Below are positions 27,115 through 35,734 of a DNA stretch of 64,000 nucleotides, piece by piece. Every line of letters begins with the position of its first letter. Position 1 is the stretch's first letter. The stretch is from Candidatus Poribacteria bacterium (GTDB lineage Bacteria; Poribacteria; WGA-4E; WGA-3G): positions 60,335 to 124,334 of the forward strand of contig PYIY01000012.1 of NCBI GenBank assembly GCA_003635195.1, read 5' to 3'. A model generated the notes under the pieces. That model was given only the letters and a program-made list of their open reading frames with translations, was not told the origin of the DNA and ran no database searches. Both the position numbers and the translations under genes were made by a program.

Positions 27115-27915
27115 CTACGTTTCTAATACGGGACGATTTAATCGAGAGTGATACGGAGGCTCCATGACAGCGCGCTGGCGTTCATTTGCCCATTCTGGTA
27201 TTTCATAAGCAGGAACATACGCCATGTTGCCTGCGGTGTAGCGCGTCAGAATTGAACGGCGCGGATGGTCAGCAGTCCACGGCAGTGTGCCGTGCGTCAC
27301 CGCCTCCGTGAAGATGATAACATCACCAGCCTCACAAACGAGCTGCCGGATGTGCTCCTGATGTTCCTGATAAAGCCGCATCTCTTGTGGGCACGGGTAG
27401 TTGCTCTTGTGGCTCCCCGGAATGACAATTAACCCGCCTACTCCTGGCGGAACATCCGTCAACTGGAACGTGACAACAGTCAAACCGTTGTGCATGCGTC
27501 CATCACGGAAGATGTAGTACTGATTTGGATCAAAGCCTGGACCAGACGATCCGTGAAAGATAAAGCCTTCTGCGCCTTTGTCCATTGAAAGCAGGAACAT
27601 CTGATGATCCATTCGGAAGCCTTTTCCGAGTATCTCGTTGAGATATGGAATCAGCGTCGGATGTGCGAGCATGTGTCGGAACGGGTCGCACCACGGTTCT
27701 TCCCAGCCGAGCATACCGCCGAGTTCGCCTCTACCCTGTTCGCCTTTCAGTTCAGGAGAACCCCCATCAAGTGCTTGATCGCGAGGACGGAGGCGTGCTT
27801 GGTCACTATGTTTATCAATCGCTTCGTTGGCGAGTGCTACCTCTTCAGGTGTTAGCACATTCTTGATGACAAGGTAACCGTTCAGATCGAATAAATATTT
27901 TTCGTCAGCATTCAT
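27115..27915 (-). CDS. phytanoyl-CoA dioxygenase (PhyH) family oxygenase
   Basis: This 266-residue protein starts FDLNGYLVIKNVLTPEEV. It has the PhyH core FHGSSGPGFDPNQYYIF, where an HG motif replaces the usual HxD spacing, then LTVVTFQLTDVPPGVGGL, VIPGSHKSNYP, the distal His in EAVTHGTLPW and Arg in RRSILTRY. It is nearly identical in arrangement and long DNA stretches to the gene at 28065 (e.g. the segment around 27601-27650 against 28563-28612), so this is a recent tandem duplication. The leader TTAACCGTAAGG precedes ATG 27915. The substrate is unknown; no CoA-ligase is adjacent, so a phytanoyl-CoA substrate should not be assumed. Confidence 0.86.
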   Translation of the reverse strand: MNADEKYLFDLNGYLVIKNVLTPEEVALANEAIDKHSDQARLRPRDQALDGGSPELKGEQGRGELGGMLGWEEPWCDPFRHMLAHPTLIPYLNEILGKGFRMDHQMFLLSMDKGAEGFIFHGSSGPGFDPNQYYIFRDGRMHNGLTVVTFQLTDVPPGVGGLIVIPGSHKSNYPCPQEMRLYQEHQEHIRQLVCEAGDVIIFTEAVTHGTLPWTADHPRRSILTRYTAGNMAYVPAYEIPEWANERQRAVMEPPYHSRLNRPVLET

Positions 27916-28064
27916 TTTTTAACTTTCCTTACGGTTAAAGACCGTGAGATTGGGTTTGGTGCAGTCAGTTATTTTCTATCAAAACCTATAAAAACCTAAT
28001 AAAATCTACTGTGCCCTCACCAGAAACCTACGCGTAAGGGGAGCGCAGTCCAGGATCCCATAAA

Positions 28065-28877
28065 TTAAAAACCGTCCTTCGTTTCCAAGGTGGGACGATT
28101 TAATCGCGAATGATAAGGTGGTTCCATGACAGCACGCTGGCGCTCATTCGCCCATTCCGGTATTTCATAGGCAGGGACATACGCCATGTTGCCTGCGGTA
28201 TAACGGGTTAGAATGGAGCGTCTCGGATGGTCGGCTGTCCATGGAAGCGTTCCGTGCGTCACCGCCTCCGTGAAGATTGCCACATCCCCAGCGTTGCAGA
28301 CGACCTGTCGGATATGCTCTTGGTGTTCTTGGTAGAGCCGCATCTTCTGCGGGCACGGGTAGTTGCTCTTATGGCTTCCGGGTATAACGATTAATCCACC
28401 GACTCCGGGTGGCACATCCGTCAATTGGAAGGTGACGACAGTCAAGCCGTTGTGCATGCGTCCGTCACGAAAAATATAGTATTGGTTCGGATCGAAGCCA
28501 GGACCGGAGGAGCCGTGGAACGTATGCCCCTCTGCACCCTTGTCCATTGAAAGCAGGAACATCTGATGATCCATTCGGAAGCCTTTTCCGAGTATCTCGT
28601 TGAGATATGGAACAAGTGTCGGATGTGCGAGCATGTGCCGAAATGGGTTACACCACGGTTCCTCCCAGTGGAGCATACCACCGAGTTCACCTCTTCCGTG
28701 TTCACCTTTCAGGTCTGGTGAACCCCCGTCGAGTGCCTGATCGCGTGGACGGACACGTCCCTGATCGCTATGTGTGTCAATTGCTTCGTTCGCAAGTGCG
28801 ACTTCCTCAGGTGTTAGCACGTTCTTGATAACAAGGTAACCGTTGAGATCAAATAGATATTTCTCATCAGCGTTCAT
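28065..28877 (-). CDS. phytanoyl-CoA dioxygenase (PhyH) family oxygenase, tandem duplicate
   Basis: This 270-residue close paralogue of the downstream gene has the same N-terminus (MNADEKYLFDLNGYLVIKNV), the GSSGPGFDPNQYYIFRDG core, the EAVTHGTLPW distal His and the RRSILTRY Arg. It carries four extra C-terminal residues (KDGF). Differences between copies are scattered substitutions (e.g. GWEEPWC against HWEEPWC, GFIFHG against GHTFHG), consistent with divergence after duplication. GAGGAATC before ATG 28877 can act as Shine-Dalgarno. The intergenic DNA upstream contains CTGATAGCC-type short repeats. Confidence 0.86.
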   Translation of the reverse strand: MNADEKYLFDLNGYLVIKNVLTPEEVALANEAIDTHSDQGRVRPRDQALDGGSPDLKGEHGRGELGGMLHWEEPWCNPFRHMLAHPTLVPYLNEILGKGFRMDHQMFLLSMDKGAEGHTFHGSSGPGFDPNQYYIFRDGRMHNGLTVVTFQLTDVPPGVGGLIVIPGSHKSNYPCPQKMRLYQEHQEHIRQVVCNAGDVAIFTEAVTHGTLPWTADHPRRSILTRYTAGNMAYVPAYEIPEWANERQRAVMEPPYHSRLNRPTLETKDGF

Positions 28878-28995
28878 CTTTGATTCCTCCGCCTCTTTAT
28901 TAGCTATCGGCCTTCAAAGGTCAGTGGTGAAAAAGCGTATCTCACTTCACCTAAGACCTCTTGCCTGATAGCCGACTGCTGGTGGCTGACTGCTG

Positions 28996-30123
28996 TTATA
29001 CCGCGTAAGCGACAGAACCGTCTTCACGCAGAAGTGTCGTACCGGTATTCATCGGTTGATAGGGATTTTGCTCAATTAAACTGTCGTCAAGTTCAATGCC
29101 CAAGCCCGGAGCTTCAGGAATCGGAATATATCCGCCTTCCCGCTGATAAGCGACTTTATAGACAGCGAAGGCTTCGGATTCATCTCCCTTCGTATATTCC
29201 TGTGTAATGAAGTTCGGTATACTCGTATCTAAGTGCAGCGATGCAGCTGTAATGAGGGGTCCAAGGAAGTTGTGTGTGACAACCGCGCTGTGATACGCCT
29301 CAGCAAGTGCTGCGATTTTCTTGCAGTGCGTTATCCCGCCTGCCAAACCGACATCCGGACGCACGTATTGCGGGCCGCCTGCCTCCAGAATCTCACGGAA
29401 CTCCCAGATGCTTACATTGCGTTCGCCGATAGCGAGCGGGGTTGTCATCCGTTTTGCTAATTCCCCTTGTGTTGTGATGGTATCTATCTGAATCGGGTCT
29501 TCGATAAAATAGAGGTTAAACGGTGCCAAGGCGGCTTCCAACACGATGCTGTTCATTGGTGTTAGTTTCCGATGCACTTCGACAATCAGATCGAGATCGG
29601 GGCCACCGCCTTCTCGCGCCGCTGCGACAAGGTCACGAGCAGTCTTAACAAGCCGATCCACCGCCATATCTTGGAAGTTCCCGACTAACGGATCAAACTT
29701 GAGTGCCGTGAAGCCTTCTTCAACAGCGGCTTTTGCTGCTTCATACATTGTTTCTGGGGTGCCACCGCCGCCAAGAAGGTGCAATCGGATTTTATCCCGG
29801 CAGTTTCCACCTAACAGTTCCCAAATTGGGACACCGAAATGCTTGCCTTTGATGTCCCACAACGCAATGTCTACTGCACTGATCGCACCGCTCAGCGCAG
29901 TCCCGCGGAAGGGACCCATACGGTAAAGATGTTGCCAGTGATGCTCAATCCGCAACGGGTTCTGTCCGATGAGGTATTTCTTAAAGGTGTTGATAATGCT
30001 ATCAACGGCTTCTGGATAGCCCCAGCATGCGGTCTGTCCCACACCGCTGATACCCGTATCTGTGTGAATCCGAATCACATAGCCGTTCCGGATAAAAAAC
30101 GACTCAATTGTATCAATCTTCAT
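28996..30123 (-). CDS. enolase-superfamily sugar-acid dehydratase (mandelate racemase/galactonate dehydratase type)
   Basis: This 375-residue protein has the enolase-superfamily layout: an N-terminal capping domain (IRIHTDTGISGVGQTACWG), then a (beta/alpha) barrel with metal ligands in LIVEVHRKLTP (Glu where Asp is common), YFIEDPI and AIGERN. A C-terminal VTHNFLGPL supplies a catalytic His, as in galactonate dehydratase-like enzymes. The HisLys/His placement favours acid-sugar dehydration over racemisation, but the exact sugar cannot be read. It has its own promoter (complement 30163-30191) and AGGAGCG before the start. The MocA and PhyH neighbours fit a sugar or sugar-derivative catabolic setting. 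Confidence 0.85.
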   Translation of the reverse strand: MKIDTIESFFIRNGYVIRIHTDTGISGVGQTACWGYPEAVDSIINTFKKYLIGQNPLRIEHHWQHLYRMGPFRGTALSGAISAVDIALWDIKGKHFGVPIWELLGGNCRDKIRLHLLGGGGTPETMYEAAKAAVEEGFTALKFDPLVGNFQDMAVDRLVKTARDLVAAAREGGGPDLDLIVEVHRKLTPMNSIVLEAALAPFNLYFIEDPIQIDTITTQGELAKRMTTPLAIGERNVSIWEFREILEAGGPQYVRPDVGLAGGITHCKKIAALAEAYHSAVVTHNFLGPLITAASLHLDTSIPNFITQEYTKGDESEAFAVYKVAYQREGGYIPIPEAPGLGIELDDSLIEQNPYQPMNTGTTLLREDGSVAYAV

Positions 30124-30162
30124 ATAACGCTCCTGTGAGAAAGATTTGTCTTGCTATGTTGT

Positions 30163-30191
30163 ATTGTATCACACGCACGCGAATTTAACAA
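30163..30191 (-). promoter_or_regulatory. sigma70-like promoter for the dehydratase gene
   Basis: On the minus strand TTGTTA (complement 30186-30191), 17-bp spacer, TACAAT (complement 30163-30168), 40 bp before the start codon. Confidence 0.55.
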
Positions 30192-30220
30192 CATAGAACT
30201 GAAAATGCCGACAGAAAAGA

Positions 30221-30254
30221 TTGCGTTTTTGAAGTACCTATGATATGATATGAT
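30221..30254 (+). promoter_or_regulatory. sigma70-like promoter for the TA pair
   Basis: TTGCGT (30221-30226), 17-bp spacer, TATGAT (30244-30249). TATGAT is repeated in phase at 30239 and 30249, giving possible alternative -10 boxes and a short repeat that could be an autoregulatory site. Confidence 0.5.
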
Positions 30255-30305
30255 TAACTTAAGTTTTTCAACTCAAAAAAATCTGGCTAACTTGGGGGGA
30301 AAACC

Positions 30306-30608
30306 GTGGAAAAAATAAAGACAGTCGAGATTCATGACAAGGTCTTTGAGGAGACTTATACTGCTCACATCCAAAAAAACGGTACGAGCTGGCTTGGATG
30401 GTTTCCAGAGGTTCCAGAAGTCAAGTGCGAAGAGCCTACAGAAGAAGTGCTGCTGAAAACCCTCGAAAAAGCACTTCATGAGGCACTCGTCGCCGAAGAG
30501 GAGGCATGGGAAAAGCAGTTTGAAGAAGATGTGAAAGCCGGAAAACTGGATCATCTGCGCAAGGAAGCACTTGAGGATGTCAAGGCAGGGAGATTCAAGT
30601 ATCTATAG
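30306..30608 (+). CDS. HicB-like antitoxin
   Basis: This 100-residue protein is read from GTG 30306 after a G-rich Shine-Dalgarno (GGGGGGA). Its N-terminal part has the HicB/partial-RNase-H pattern (YTAHIQKNGTSWLGWFPEVP, then a threonine/Glu turn and the helix EEVLLKTLEKALHEAL). The C-terminal third is highly charged and helical (EEEAWEKQFEEDVKAGKLDH). It overlaps the downstream toxin gene by 32 nt, typical of type II TA operons. HicB normally pairs with HicA; here the partner is RelE/ParE-like. Confidence 0.7.
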   Translation: MEKIKTVEIHDKVFEETYTAHIQKNGTSWLGWFPEVPEVKCEEPTEEVLLKTLEKALHEALVAEEEAWEKQFEEDVKAGKLDHLRKEALEDVKAGRFKYL

Positions 30609-30894
30609 ATCAAGTCCTGAACTCCCAAAATACGTCCACAAAACGACACGTCGTTTTTGGGAGTGTTATCAAAGACTGCCGTCGGTCATTCAAAAACTTG
30701 CAGACAAGCAATTTGAGCGGCTTAAAGAAGATCCAACCCATCCTTCCCTCAGATTAGAGAAGCTTGAAGGCTATGATTATTGGTCCGTGAGAGTTACCAG
30801 AGGTTATCGAGCAGTAGCATCCAAAGACGAGGAAGGCTTTGTCTGGTTTTTCATTGGAAAACATGATGTCGCTTACGAGAATCTAAAAAGATAA
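30577..30894 (+). CDS. RelE/ParE-superfamily toxin
   Basis: This 105-residue protein starts at ATG 30577 inside the antitoxin gene. The core reads FWECYQRLPSVIQKLADKQF, LKEDPTHPSLRLEKLEGYDY, WSVRVTRGYRAVASKDEEGF and VWFFIGKHDVAYENLKR, which is the fold order of RelE/ParE toxins, with the WSVRV...YRA strands and closing IGxHDxY. It probably targets mRNA on ribosomes or gyrase; these cannot be told apart from the sequence. All core motifs are intact, unlike the broken HigBA module at the start of the window. A promoter lies upstream of the antitoxin, and nothing coding follows for 211 bp. Confidence 0.78.
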   Translation: MSRQGDSSIYRSSPELPKYVHKTTRRFWECYQRLPSVIQKLADKQFERLKEDPTHPSLRLEKLEGYDYWSVRVTRGYRAVASKDEEGFVWFFIGKHDVAYENLKR

Positions 30895-31023
30895 GCAAGC
30901 CGTCGGAAACCTCCCTAAGTTGACAGTTTTTCTATTCTTATTACTTGTCCCATTCTGTCCAAAAGTGTCTTATTGGGAGTTCCCATAAGTTCCATTCATT
31001 TTCATCATTTCCAAATCAAACAG

Positions 31024-31055
31024 TTGACACAAATTTGTGGGCGTGTTAGTATAAT
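31024..31055 (+). promoter_or_regulatory. sigma70-like promoter for the MocA gene
   Basis: A perfect -35 box TTGACA (31024-31029) is followed by TAGTAT at 17-bp spacing (31047-31052) and overlapping TATAAT at 20 bp (31050-31055), 50 bp upstream of ATG 31106. Confidence 0.6.
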
Positions 31056-31105
31056 GGCACGTTTCGGGAATCTGTGAGTTGCACGCTTCAAGGAGGAGGC
31101 ACATC

Positions 31106-32140
31106 ATGGCGATGTATCGGACGGGGATTGTTGGTGGAAGGCGAGGTGTACACCACGCTCGACGTTATGAAGGCATCGAAAATATGAAGGTAATTGCCAT
31201 CTGCGAGATTGACGAGGAACGTCTAAAAGCAGCGGTGGAAGAACTGAACATCCCGGGGTACACAGACTATGTGGAGATGTTAGAAAAGGAAAAACCCGAT
31301 ATCGTCCATGCTGTCACAGAACCGACAGTGCCGCGACATATCTGGGTAGAACCTGCCGCTGAAGCAGGTGTTAAAGCGTTGGTAATAGAAAAACCACTTG
31401 CCCTCAGACCCAGCGAAGCAGAGGCACTCGCCGCCGCACACGAAAAGACAGGACTTAAAATTATTGTCAATCATCAACGCCGGTATCTGCCGTTTGCTGA
31501 GAAGCTGCTGGAGTTCTTTGCCGATGATAGTCTCGGCGATATACACTTCATTCGTGCCTGCACCGAAGGCGACATTACCGATATGGATACCCACTTGATG
31601 GATGTCGTGCTTTTCGCTCTTAAAGACATTCCGATTACACACGTGTGGGGTGCCGTTCAGGGGGCGGAAATCTATGACGTTCCACATCGGCAATGTCCTG
31701 AAGACTTGATGGCGATTTATACGTTCGAGAACGGAGCGCGCGTCTTTTTTGAGTCCGCACGGACGGCATTTGGAACCATTGATTTCCCCGGCAGCAATCC
31801 GCGGTGCAACCTCGATTTTTGGGGAACCAAAGGCAGGATGTGGTGGCGAGAAAATGGGTCATGGGGCTACCAGTTTGATGGTATGGCAGAGCACTTCGTT
31901 GAACCGACTCACTTCGGAGAAGATGATAAATTCGGACAGCGCGACTTTACGCAAGCGATTGCGACATGGCTGGATGACGAAAATCAACCGCATCGGAACA
32001 GATTGGAATACGCGCTACTCGGTTTTGATCTGATTATGGCGGCGTATCGCTCCGCGCTCATCGGTGAACGGATTGCGTGGCCCCCGAAGCTCAGCGATGA
32101 GGAGTGGGTGGAACTCAAAAACAGGGTAACTGGCGGTTAA
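31106..32140 (+). CDS. Gfo/Idh/MocA-family oxidoreductase
   Basis: This 344-residue protein has an N-terminal Rossmann domain (YRTGIVGGRRGVHHARRYEG) using NAD(P), the family signature ALVIEKPLAL (EKP, catalytic Lys region), and the C-terminal alpha/beta substrate domain with HQRRYLPFAEKLLEFF, DTHLMDVVLFAL and LDFWGTKGRMWW. Substrates of the family are sugars, inositols and their derivatives. Start 31106 is favoured by AGGAGGAGG 5 nt upstream; ATG 31112 is also possible. The following PhyH pair is on the same strand, 32 bp away with its own Shine-Dalgarno, so MocA-PhyH-PhyH is a likely operon. Confidence 0.88.
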   Translation: MAMYRTGIVGGRRGVHHARRYEGIENMKVIAICEIDEERLKAAVEELNIPGYTDYVEMLEKEKPDIVHAVTEPTVPRHIWVEPAAEAGVKALVIEKPLALRPSEAEALAAAHEKTGLKIIVNHQRRYLPFAEKLLEFFADDSLGDIHFIRACTEGDITDMDTHLMDVVLFALKDIPITHVWGAVQGAEIYDVPHRQCPEDLMAIYTFENGARVFFESARTAFGTIDFPGSNPRCNLDFWGTKGRMWWRENGSWGYQFDGMAEHFVEPTHFGEDDKFGQRDFTQAIATWLDDENQPHRNRLEYALLGFDLIMAAYRSALIGERIAWPPKLSDEEWVELKNRVTGG

Positions 32141-32172
32141 AGAAATAATTGATGTTATAGGAGGTAATAGGC

Positions 32173-32985
32173 ATGCTCAGCCAAGCACAGGTTGACACCT
32201 TTCGTGAAAAAGGTTTTCTCCTCGGAAACCGTGTTTTAAGTGATGGACAGGTTGAGGAGTTGCGTTCGGAATTGGCACGCGTCATTGATAATTATGAGAA
32301 ACCTGAAGTTCCACAGCCGGTACGTATTGCCAACCTCGGTGGTAAAGAAGAAAGTCCGGTCTGGCAGATCGTTAATATTTGGGAAGCGAGTTCAGCCTAT
32401 CACCGACTGGTTCACAATCCGATTATTGTAGAGGAAATTGGACAACTCATGTCGGCGACAGAATTGCGGGTCTGGCACGATCAGATCCAATACAAACCGC
32501 CAAAAGTCGGTGGGGTCAATCGTTGGCATCAGGATTCGCCGTTGTGGGGGATTCTCATGCCGAAAACGAGTCAGGTCAGTGCCTGGGTTGCGTTAGATGA
32601 TGTTGATGAGAGCAACGGGTGTATGCGCATGGTGTGTGGCTCCTATCATTGGGGCAGCCAGATGCCGTTTCTGCGTGAGATCCCGGACATCCATACAATG
32701 CCGGATCACTTTGAAGGTAACGCGTTAGAGGTGGAACTCTGCCCTGTGCCGAAGGGACATGTCCATTATCATCACGCCTTGACGTGGCACGGGTCGCATG
32801 ACAATACCAGTGAAGGTCCGCGTCGCGCGATTGCCGTGCATTATATGACGGGTGAAACTATCTATGATGAAAGTGGAAATCACATCATGAAACGTTTTGT
32901 CACCGTCAACGGTGGTAATAAGTTGGCAGGGCACCATTTTCCGCTTGTGATGGATGCAGGGAAGCCGACAAAAGCAAATATATAA
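32173..32985 (+). CDS. phytanoyl-CoA dioxygenase (PhyH) family oxygenase
   Basis: This 270-residue protein has the PhyH features: FREKGFLLGNRVLSDGQVEE at the N-terminus, HxD in NRWHQDSPLW (about residue 120), a DDVDESNGCMRMVCGSYHWG turn, distal His in LTWHGSHDNTS (about 201) and Arg in RRAIAVHYM. GGAGG precedes ATG 32173. The next gene is a close tandem duplicate. In the usual GSH motif this copy reads CGSYHW, while the duplicate reads PGSHHW. The substrate is not deducible; a role in oxygenating a small metabolite passed from the MocA enzyme is speculation. Confidence 0.88.
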   Translation: MLSQAQVDTFREKGFLLGNRVLSDGQVEELRSELARVIDNYEKPEVPQPVRIANLGGKEESPVWQIVNIWEASSAYHRLVHNPIIVEEIGQLMSATELRVWHDQIQYKPPKVGGVNRWHQDSPLWGILMPKTSQVSAWVALDDVDESNGCMRMVCGSYHWGSQMPFLREIPDIHTMPDHFEGNALEVELCPVPKGHVHYHHALTWHGSHDNTSEGPRRAIAVHYMTGETIYDESGNHIMKRFVTVNGGNKLAGHHFPLVMDAGKPTKANI

Positions 32986-33011
32986 GTTTTTTCTGTAGGA
33001 GGCAAATAGGT

Positions 33012-33824
33012 ATGCTCAACCGAGAGCAGGTTGACACATTTCGCAAAAAAGGCTTTCTCCTCGGAAGCCGTGTTTTAAGTGATGAACAGGTTGACGAATT
33101 GCGGTCAGAATTGGCGCGCGTTATTGATGATTACGAAAAAACCGATATCCCACAGCCGGTGCACATCGCCAATCTCGGCGGTAGAGAGGAGAGTCCAGTC
33201 TGGCAGGTCGTTAATATTTGGGAAGCAAGTTCTGCCTACCACCGCCTCGTTTACAACCCGATTATTGTGGAGGAGATTGGGCAACTGATGTCAGCGACCG
33301 AACTACGTGTGTGGCACGACCAGATCCAGTACAAACCGCCACAAGTCGGCGGTGTCAACATGTGGCATCAGGATTCGCCCTATTGGCCAATCCTCACCCC
33401 AAAAACGAGTCAAGTCAGTGGTTGGGTCGCGTTGGATGATGTAGATGAGAGTAATGGATGTATGCGTATGGTCCCGGGTTCTCATCATTGGGGTAATCAG
33501 ATACCGTTTCTGCATTCCGTCAAGGACATTCATTCTATGCCAGACCGCTTTGAAGATAACGCGTTAGAGGTAGAGTTCTGTCCTGTGCCGAAAGGCTATG
33601 TGCATTATCATCATTCCTTGACGTGGCACGGATCACATGACAATACGAGTGAAGGTCCGCGCCGTGCGATTGCGGTGCATTACATGACCGGCGAGACCTT
33701 GTATGATGAAAGCGGCAATCACGTCATGAAGCCTTTTGTTACGGTTAATGATGGTGATAAATTGGAAGGCGATAGTTTTCCACTCGTGATGGATGCCGGG
33801 AAACCAATGAACCCTAATGTATAA
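33012..33824 (+). CDS. phytanoyl-CoA dioxygenase (PhyH) family oxygenase, tandem duplicate
   Basis: This 270-residue duplicate of the preceding gene is of identical length, with the same blocks: FRKKGFLLGSRVLSDEQVDE, NMWHQDSPYW (HxD), MVPGSHHWG, LTWHGSHDNTS (distal His) and RRAIAVHYM (Arg). AGGAGG precedes ATG 33012. The gap between copies is 26 bp and the upstream Shine-Dalgarno regions are also similar, so the duplicated unit includes the ribosome site. It is the fifth PhyH gene from the left. Confidence 0.88.
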   Translation: MLNREQVDTFRKKGFLLGSRVLSDEQVDELRSELARVIDDYEKTDIPQPVHIANLGGREESPVWQVVNIWEASSAYHRLVYNPIIVEEIGQLMSATELRVWHDQIQYKPPQVGGVNMWHQDSPYWPILTPKTSQVSGWVALDDVDESNGCMRMVPGSHHWGNQIPFLHSVKDIHSMPDRFEDNALEVEFCPVPKGYVHYHHSLTWHGSHDNTSEGPRRAIAVHYMTGETLYDESGNHVMKPFVTVNDGDKLEGDSFPLVMDAGKPMNPNV

Positions 33825-33851
33825 TTTTTTTTTAGATGAACAAACGAAAAA

Positions 33852-33879
33852 CATAGTCCGTAATGTAATGGCATTTTAT
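33852..33879 (+). promoter_or_regulatory. conserved-loop element, copy D
   Basis: ACATA (33851-33855), then GTCCGTAATGTAATGG, then TATGT allow a 5-bp stem around the conserved core. It is downstream of the second PhyH stop codon, one of three loop-element copies before the ThDP enzyme gene. Confidence 0.4.
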
Positions 33880-33934
33880 GTTACTTTGCAGTTTGATAAG
33901 GTGATGTTGATGATTGAAAACGTTGCGCCATAGC

Positions 33935-33962
33935 TCCGCTTTCCATTTCATTACAAGCTGCG
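33935..33962 (-). promoter_or_regulatory. conserved-loop hairpin, inverted copy
   Basis: On the minus strand GCTT-GTAATGAAATGGA-AAGC: a 4-bp stem and 13-nt loop, opposite in orientation to the gene at 34097 and to the copy at 33980. Confidence 0.45.
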
Positions 33963-33979
33963 TTTGTGTTCTTCAACAA

Positions 33980-34015
33980 CCGTAGTCCGTAATGTAATGG
34001 GAGGACGGTTCTACG
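33980..34015 (+). promoter_or_regulatory. conserved-loop hairpin with 10-bp stem
   Basis: CCGTAG-T-CCGT, loop AATGTAATGGGAGG, ACGG-TT-CTACGG: ten base pairs with a small internal loop. This is the strongest copy of the family. It sits about 80 nt upstream of the ThDP enzyme start. Confidence 0.55.
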
Positions 34016-34041
34016 GAGTAGCACCTTCAAACTCAAACTTG

Positions 34042-34096
34042 ACTGACCGAACCGCAAGGAAATATAAAAAACCGAACCGCAAGGAAAGTTAAAAAA
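34042..34096 (+). promoter_or_regulatory. duplicated translation-leader motif
   Basis: ACCGAACCGCAAGGAAATAT and, directly after, a second CCGAACCGCAAGGAAAGTT run head to tail into TTAAAAAAATG at 34097. Elsewhere the motif is single. Only the second copy is at Shine-Dalgarno distance. Confidence 0.6.
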
Positions 34097-35731
34097 ATGA
34101 AAGTTGTTGATGCAGTAGCGAAAGTCCTTAAAGCAGAAGGGGTAGAGTATCTGTTTGCCTATCCGGTAAACCATATAATCGAGGCGGCAGCGAAGTTGGA
34201 CATCCGTCCGATTATTGTCAGACAGGAGCGGATTGGACTTCACATGGCGGATGCGATGAGCCGAATGACTTCTGGAGAGAAGATTGGTGTCTTCTGTATG
34301 CAGAGCGGCCCCGGTTCCGAAAACGCCTTTGGAGGGGTCGCGCAAGCTTACGGGGATTCCGCACCGATTGTGGTCCTGCCGGGTGGCTATTCCCGAAGTT
34401 TAACACAAATCCAACCGAACTTCAATTCTGCGCTGAATTATCGACACGTAACAAAGTCGTGTGAGCAAGTCACGTTGCCTGAAGCCGTCCCGGAAGCGAT
34501 GCGGCGCGCCTTTACCCAAGTCAGGAATGGGAGACCGCGTCCCGCGCTTGTGGAGTTCCCGTCGGATCTATTTAATGAGGAGATTTCAGATTCCTTTGAT
34601 CCGACCCCTGTTCCTACAGTCCGCTACGGACCCGACAGCGCGTCGATCGAATCCGCTGCAGCGGCTTTACTTGATGCCGAGTGTCCCGTCATCTACGCGG
34701 GGCAAGGGGTCCATTATGCACAGGCGTGGGATTCTTTGAAAGAATTAGCAGAACTGCTTGCTGCACCTGTAACAACGAGTTTGGCAGGAAAGAGTGCATT
34801 TCCCGAAGATCATCCGTTGGCACTCGGTTCTGGTGGACGTGCCATCCCAAAACCGGTGCATCACTACCTCCAAAAAGCCGACCTAATTTTCGGGATCGGA
34901 TGTAGTTTCACTCGAACCGGCTTCGGTGTCAGGATTCCTGAAGGGAAACGGGTTATTCACGCGACGTTAGATCCAGCGGACATCAACAAGGACGTTCCTG
35001 TTGAAAGTGCCCTTGTTGGCGATGCCGGTTTGATTTTAGATGGATTGGTGGAAGCAGTCCGCGACCGTTCCGATGGTGCATCCGAGGCGGGCACGGCAGC
35101 CGTCACCGGAGAAATTAGTGCCGTTAAATCGGAGTGGCTCGAAGAATGGAAACCGAAACTCACTTCTGACGAGGTACCGATGACACCCTACCGCGTCATC
35201 TGGGATCTGCTGCGGACTGTTGATGTCAAAAACACGATTATCACCCACGATGCGGGAAGTCCACGCGACCAAATGTCCCCTTTCTGGCAGTCTATTGCGC
35301 CGCTGACCTATATCGGTTGGGGCAAAACAACGCAGCTCGGCTACGGTCTTGGACTCGCTATGGGGGCGAAGCTCGCAAGACCCGATCATCTCTGTGTTAA
35401 CGTCTGGGGGGATGCCGCTATCGGTTTTACTGGCATGGATTTTGAGACGGCTGTGCGGGAAAGGATCCCGATCCTCTCCGTTCTTTTCAACAACTTCTCT
35501 ATGGCGATTGAGATTCCGATTATGCCTGTATCTACCGAAAAATTCCGTAGTACAGATATCTCTGGGCACTATGCTGACATGGCGAAGGCGTTCGGTGGCT
35601 ACGGCGAACGCGTTGAAACACCGGATCAGATTATTCCAGCGATCCAGCGCGGCATCCAGAAAACACAGGAAGGCGTTCCTGCCCTCCTTGAGTTTATCAC
35701 GGCAAAGGAAATTCAGATTTCGAGTTTCTAA
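34097..35731 (+). CDS. thiamine-diphosphate-dependent enzyme (acetolactate synthase-like)
   Basis: This 544-residue protein has the three-domain ThDP fold. The N-terminal Pyr domain has the catalytic Glu in VRQERIGLHMADAMSRMTSG and the GPGSENAFGG loop. The central domain (about 190-330) has DECPVIYAGQGVHYAQ-like nucleotide-fold strands. The C-terminal PP domain has the Mg/ThDP motif NVWGDAAIGFTGMDFETAV...LFNNFSM (GDA in place of the usual GDG). The reaction type (carboligation or decarboxylation of a 2-oxo acid) cannot be fixed: there is no ilvN regulatory subunit next to it, so biosynthetic acetolactate synthase is unlikely. Start 34097 follows the duplicated leader. Confidence 0.83.
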   Translation: MKVVDAVAKVLKAEGVEYLFAYPVNHIIEAAAKLDIRPIIVRQERIGLHMADAMSRMTSGEKIGVFCMQSGPGSENAFGGVAQAYGDSAPIVVLPGGYSRSLTQIQPNFNSALNYRHVTKSCEQVTLPEAVPEAMRRAFTQVRNGRPRPALVEFPSDLFNEEISDSFDPTPVPTVRYGPDSASIESAAAALLDAECPVIYAGQGVHYAQAWDSLKELAELLAAPVTTSLAGKSAFPEDHPLALGSGGRAIPKPVHHYLQKADLIFGIGCSFTRTGFGVRIPEGKRVIHATLDPADINKDVPVESALVGDAGLILDGLVEAVRDRSDGASEAGTAAVTGEISAVKSEWLEEWKPKLTSDEVPMTPYRVIWDLLRTVDVKNTIITHDAGSPRDQMSPFWQSIAPLTYIGWGKTTQLGYGLGLAMGAKLARPDHLCVNVWGDAAIGFTGMDFETAVRERIPILSVLFNNFSMAIEIPIMPVSTEKFRSTDISGHYADMAKAFGGYGERVETPDQIIPAIQRGIQKTQEGVPALLEFITAKEIQISSF

Positions 35732-35734
35732 GTA

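Noticed and set aside
34097..35731. Biosynthetic acetolactate synthase (ilvB)
   Set aside because: No regulatory subunit or ilv genes nearby and the ThDP motif is GDA; kept as a general ThDP enzyme.
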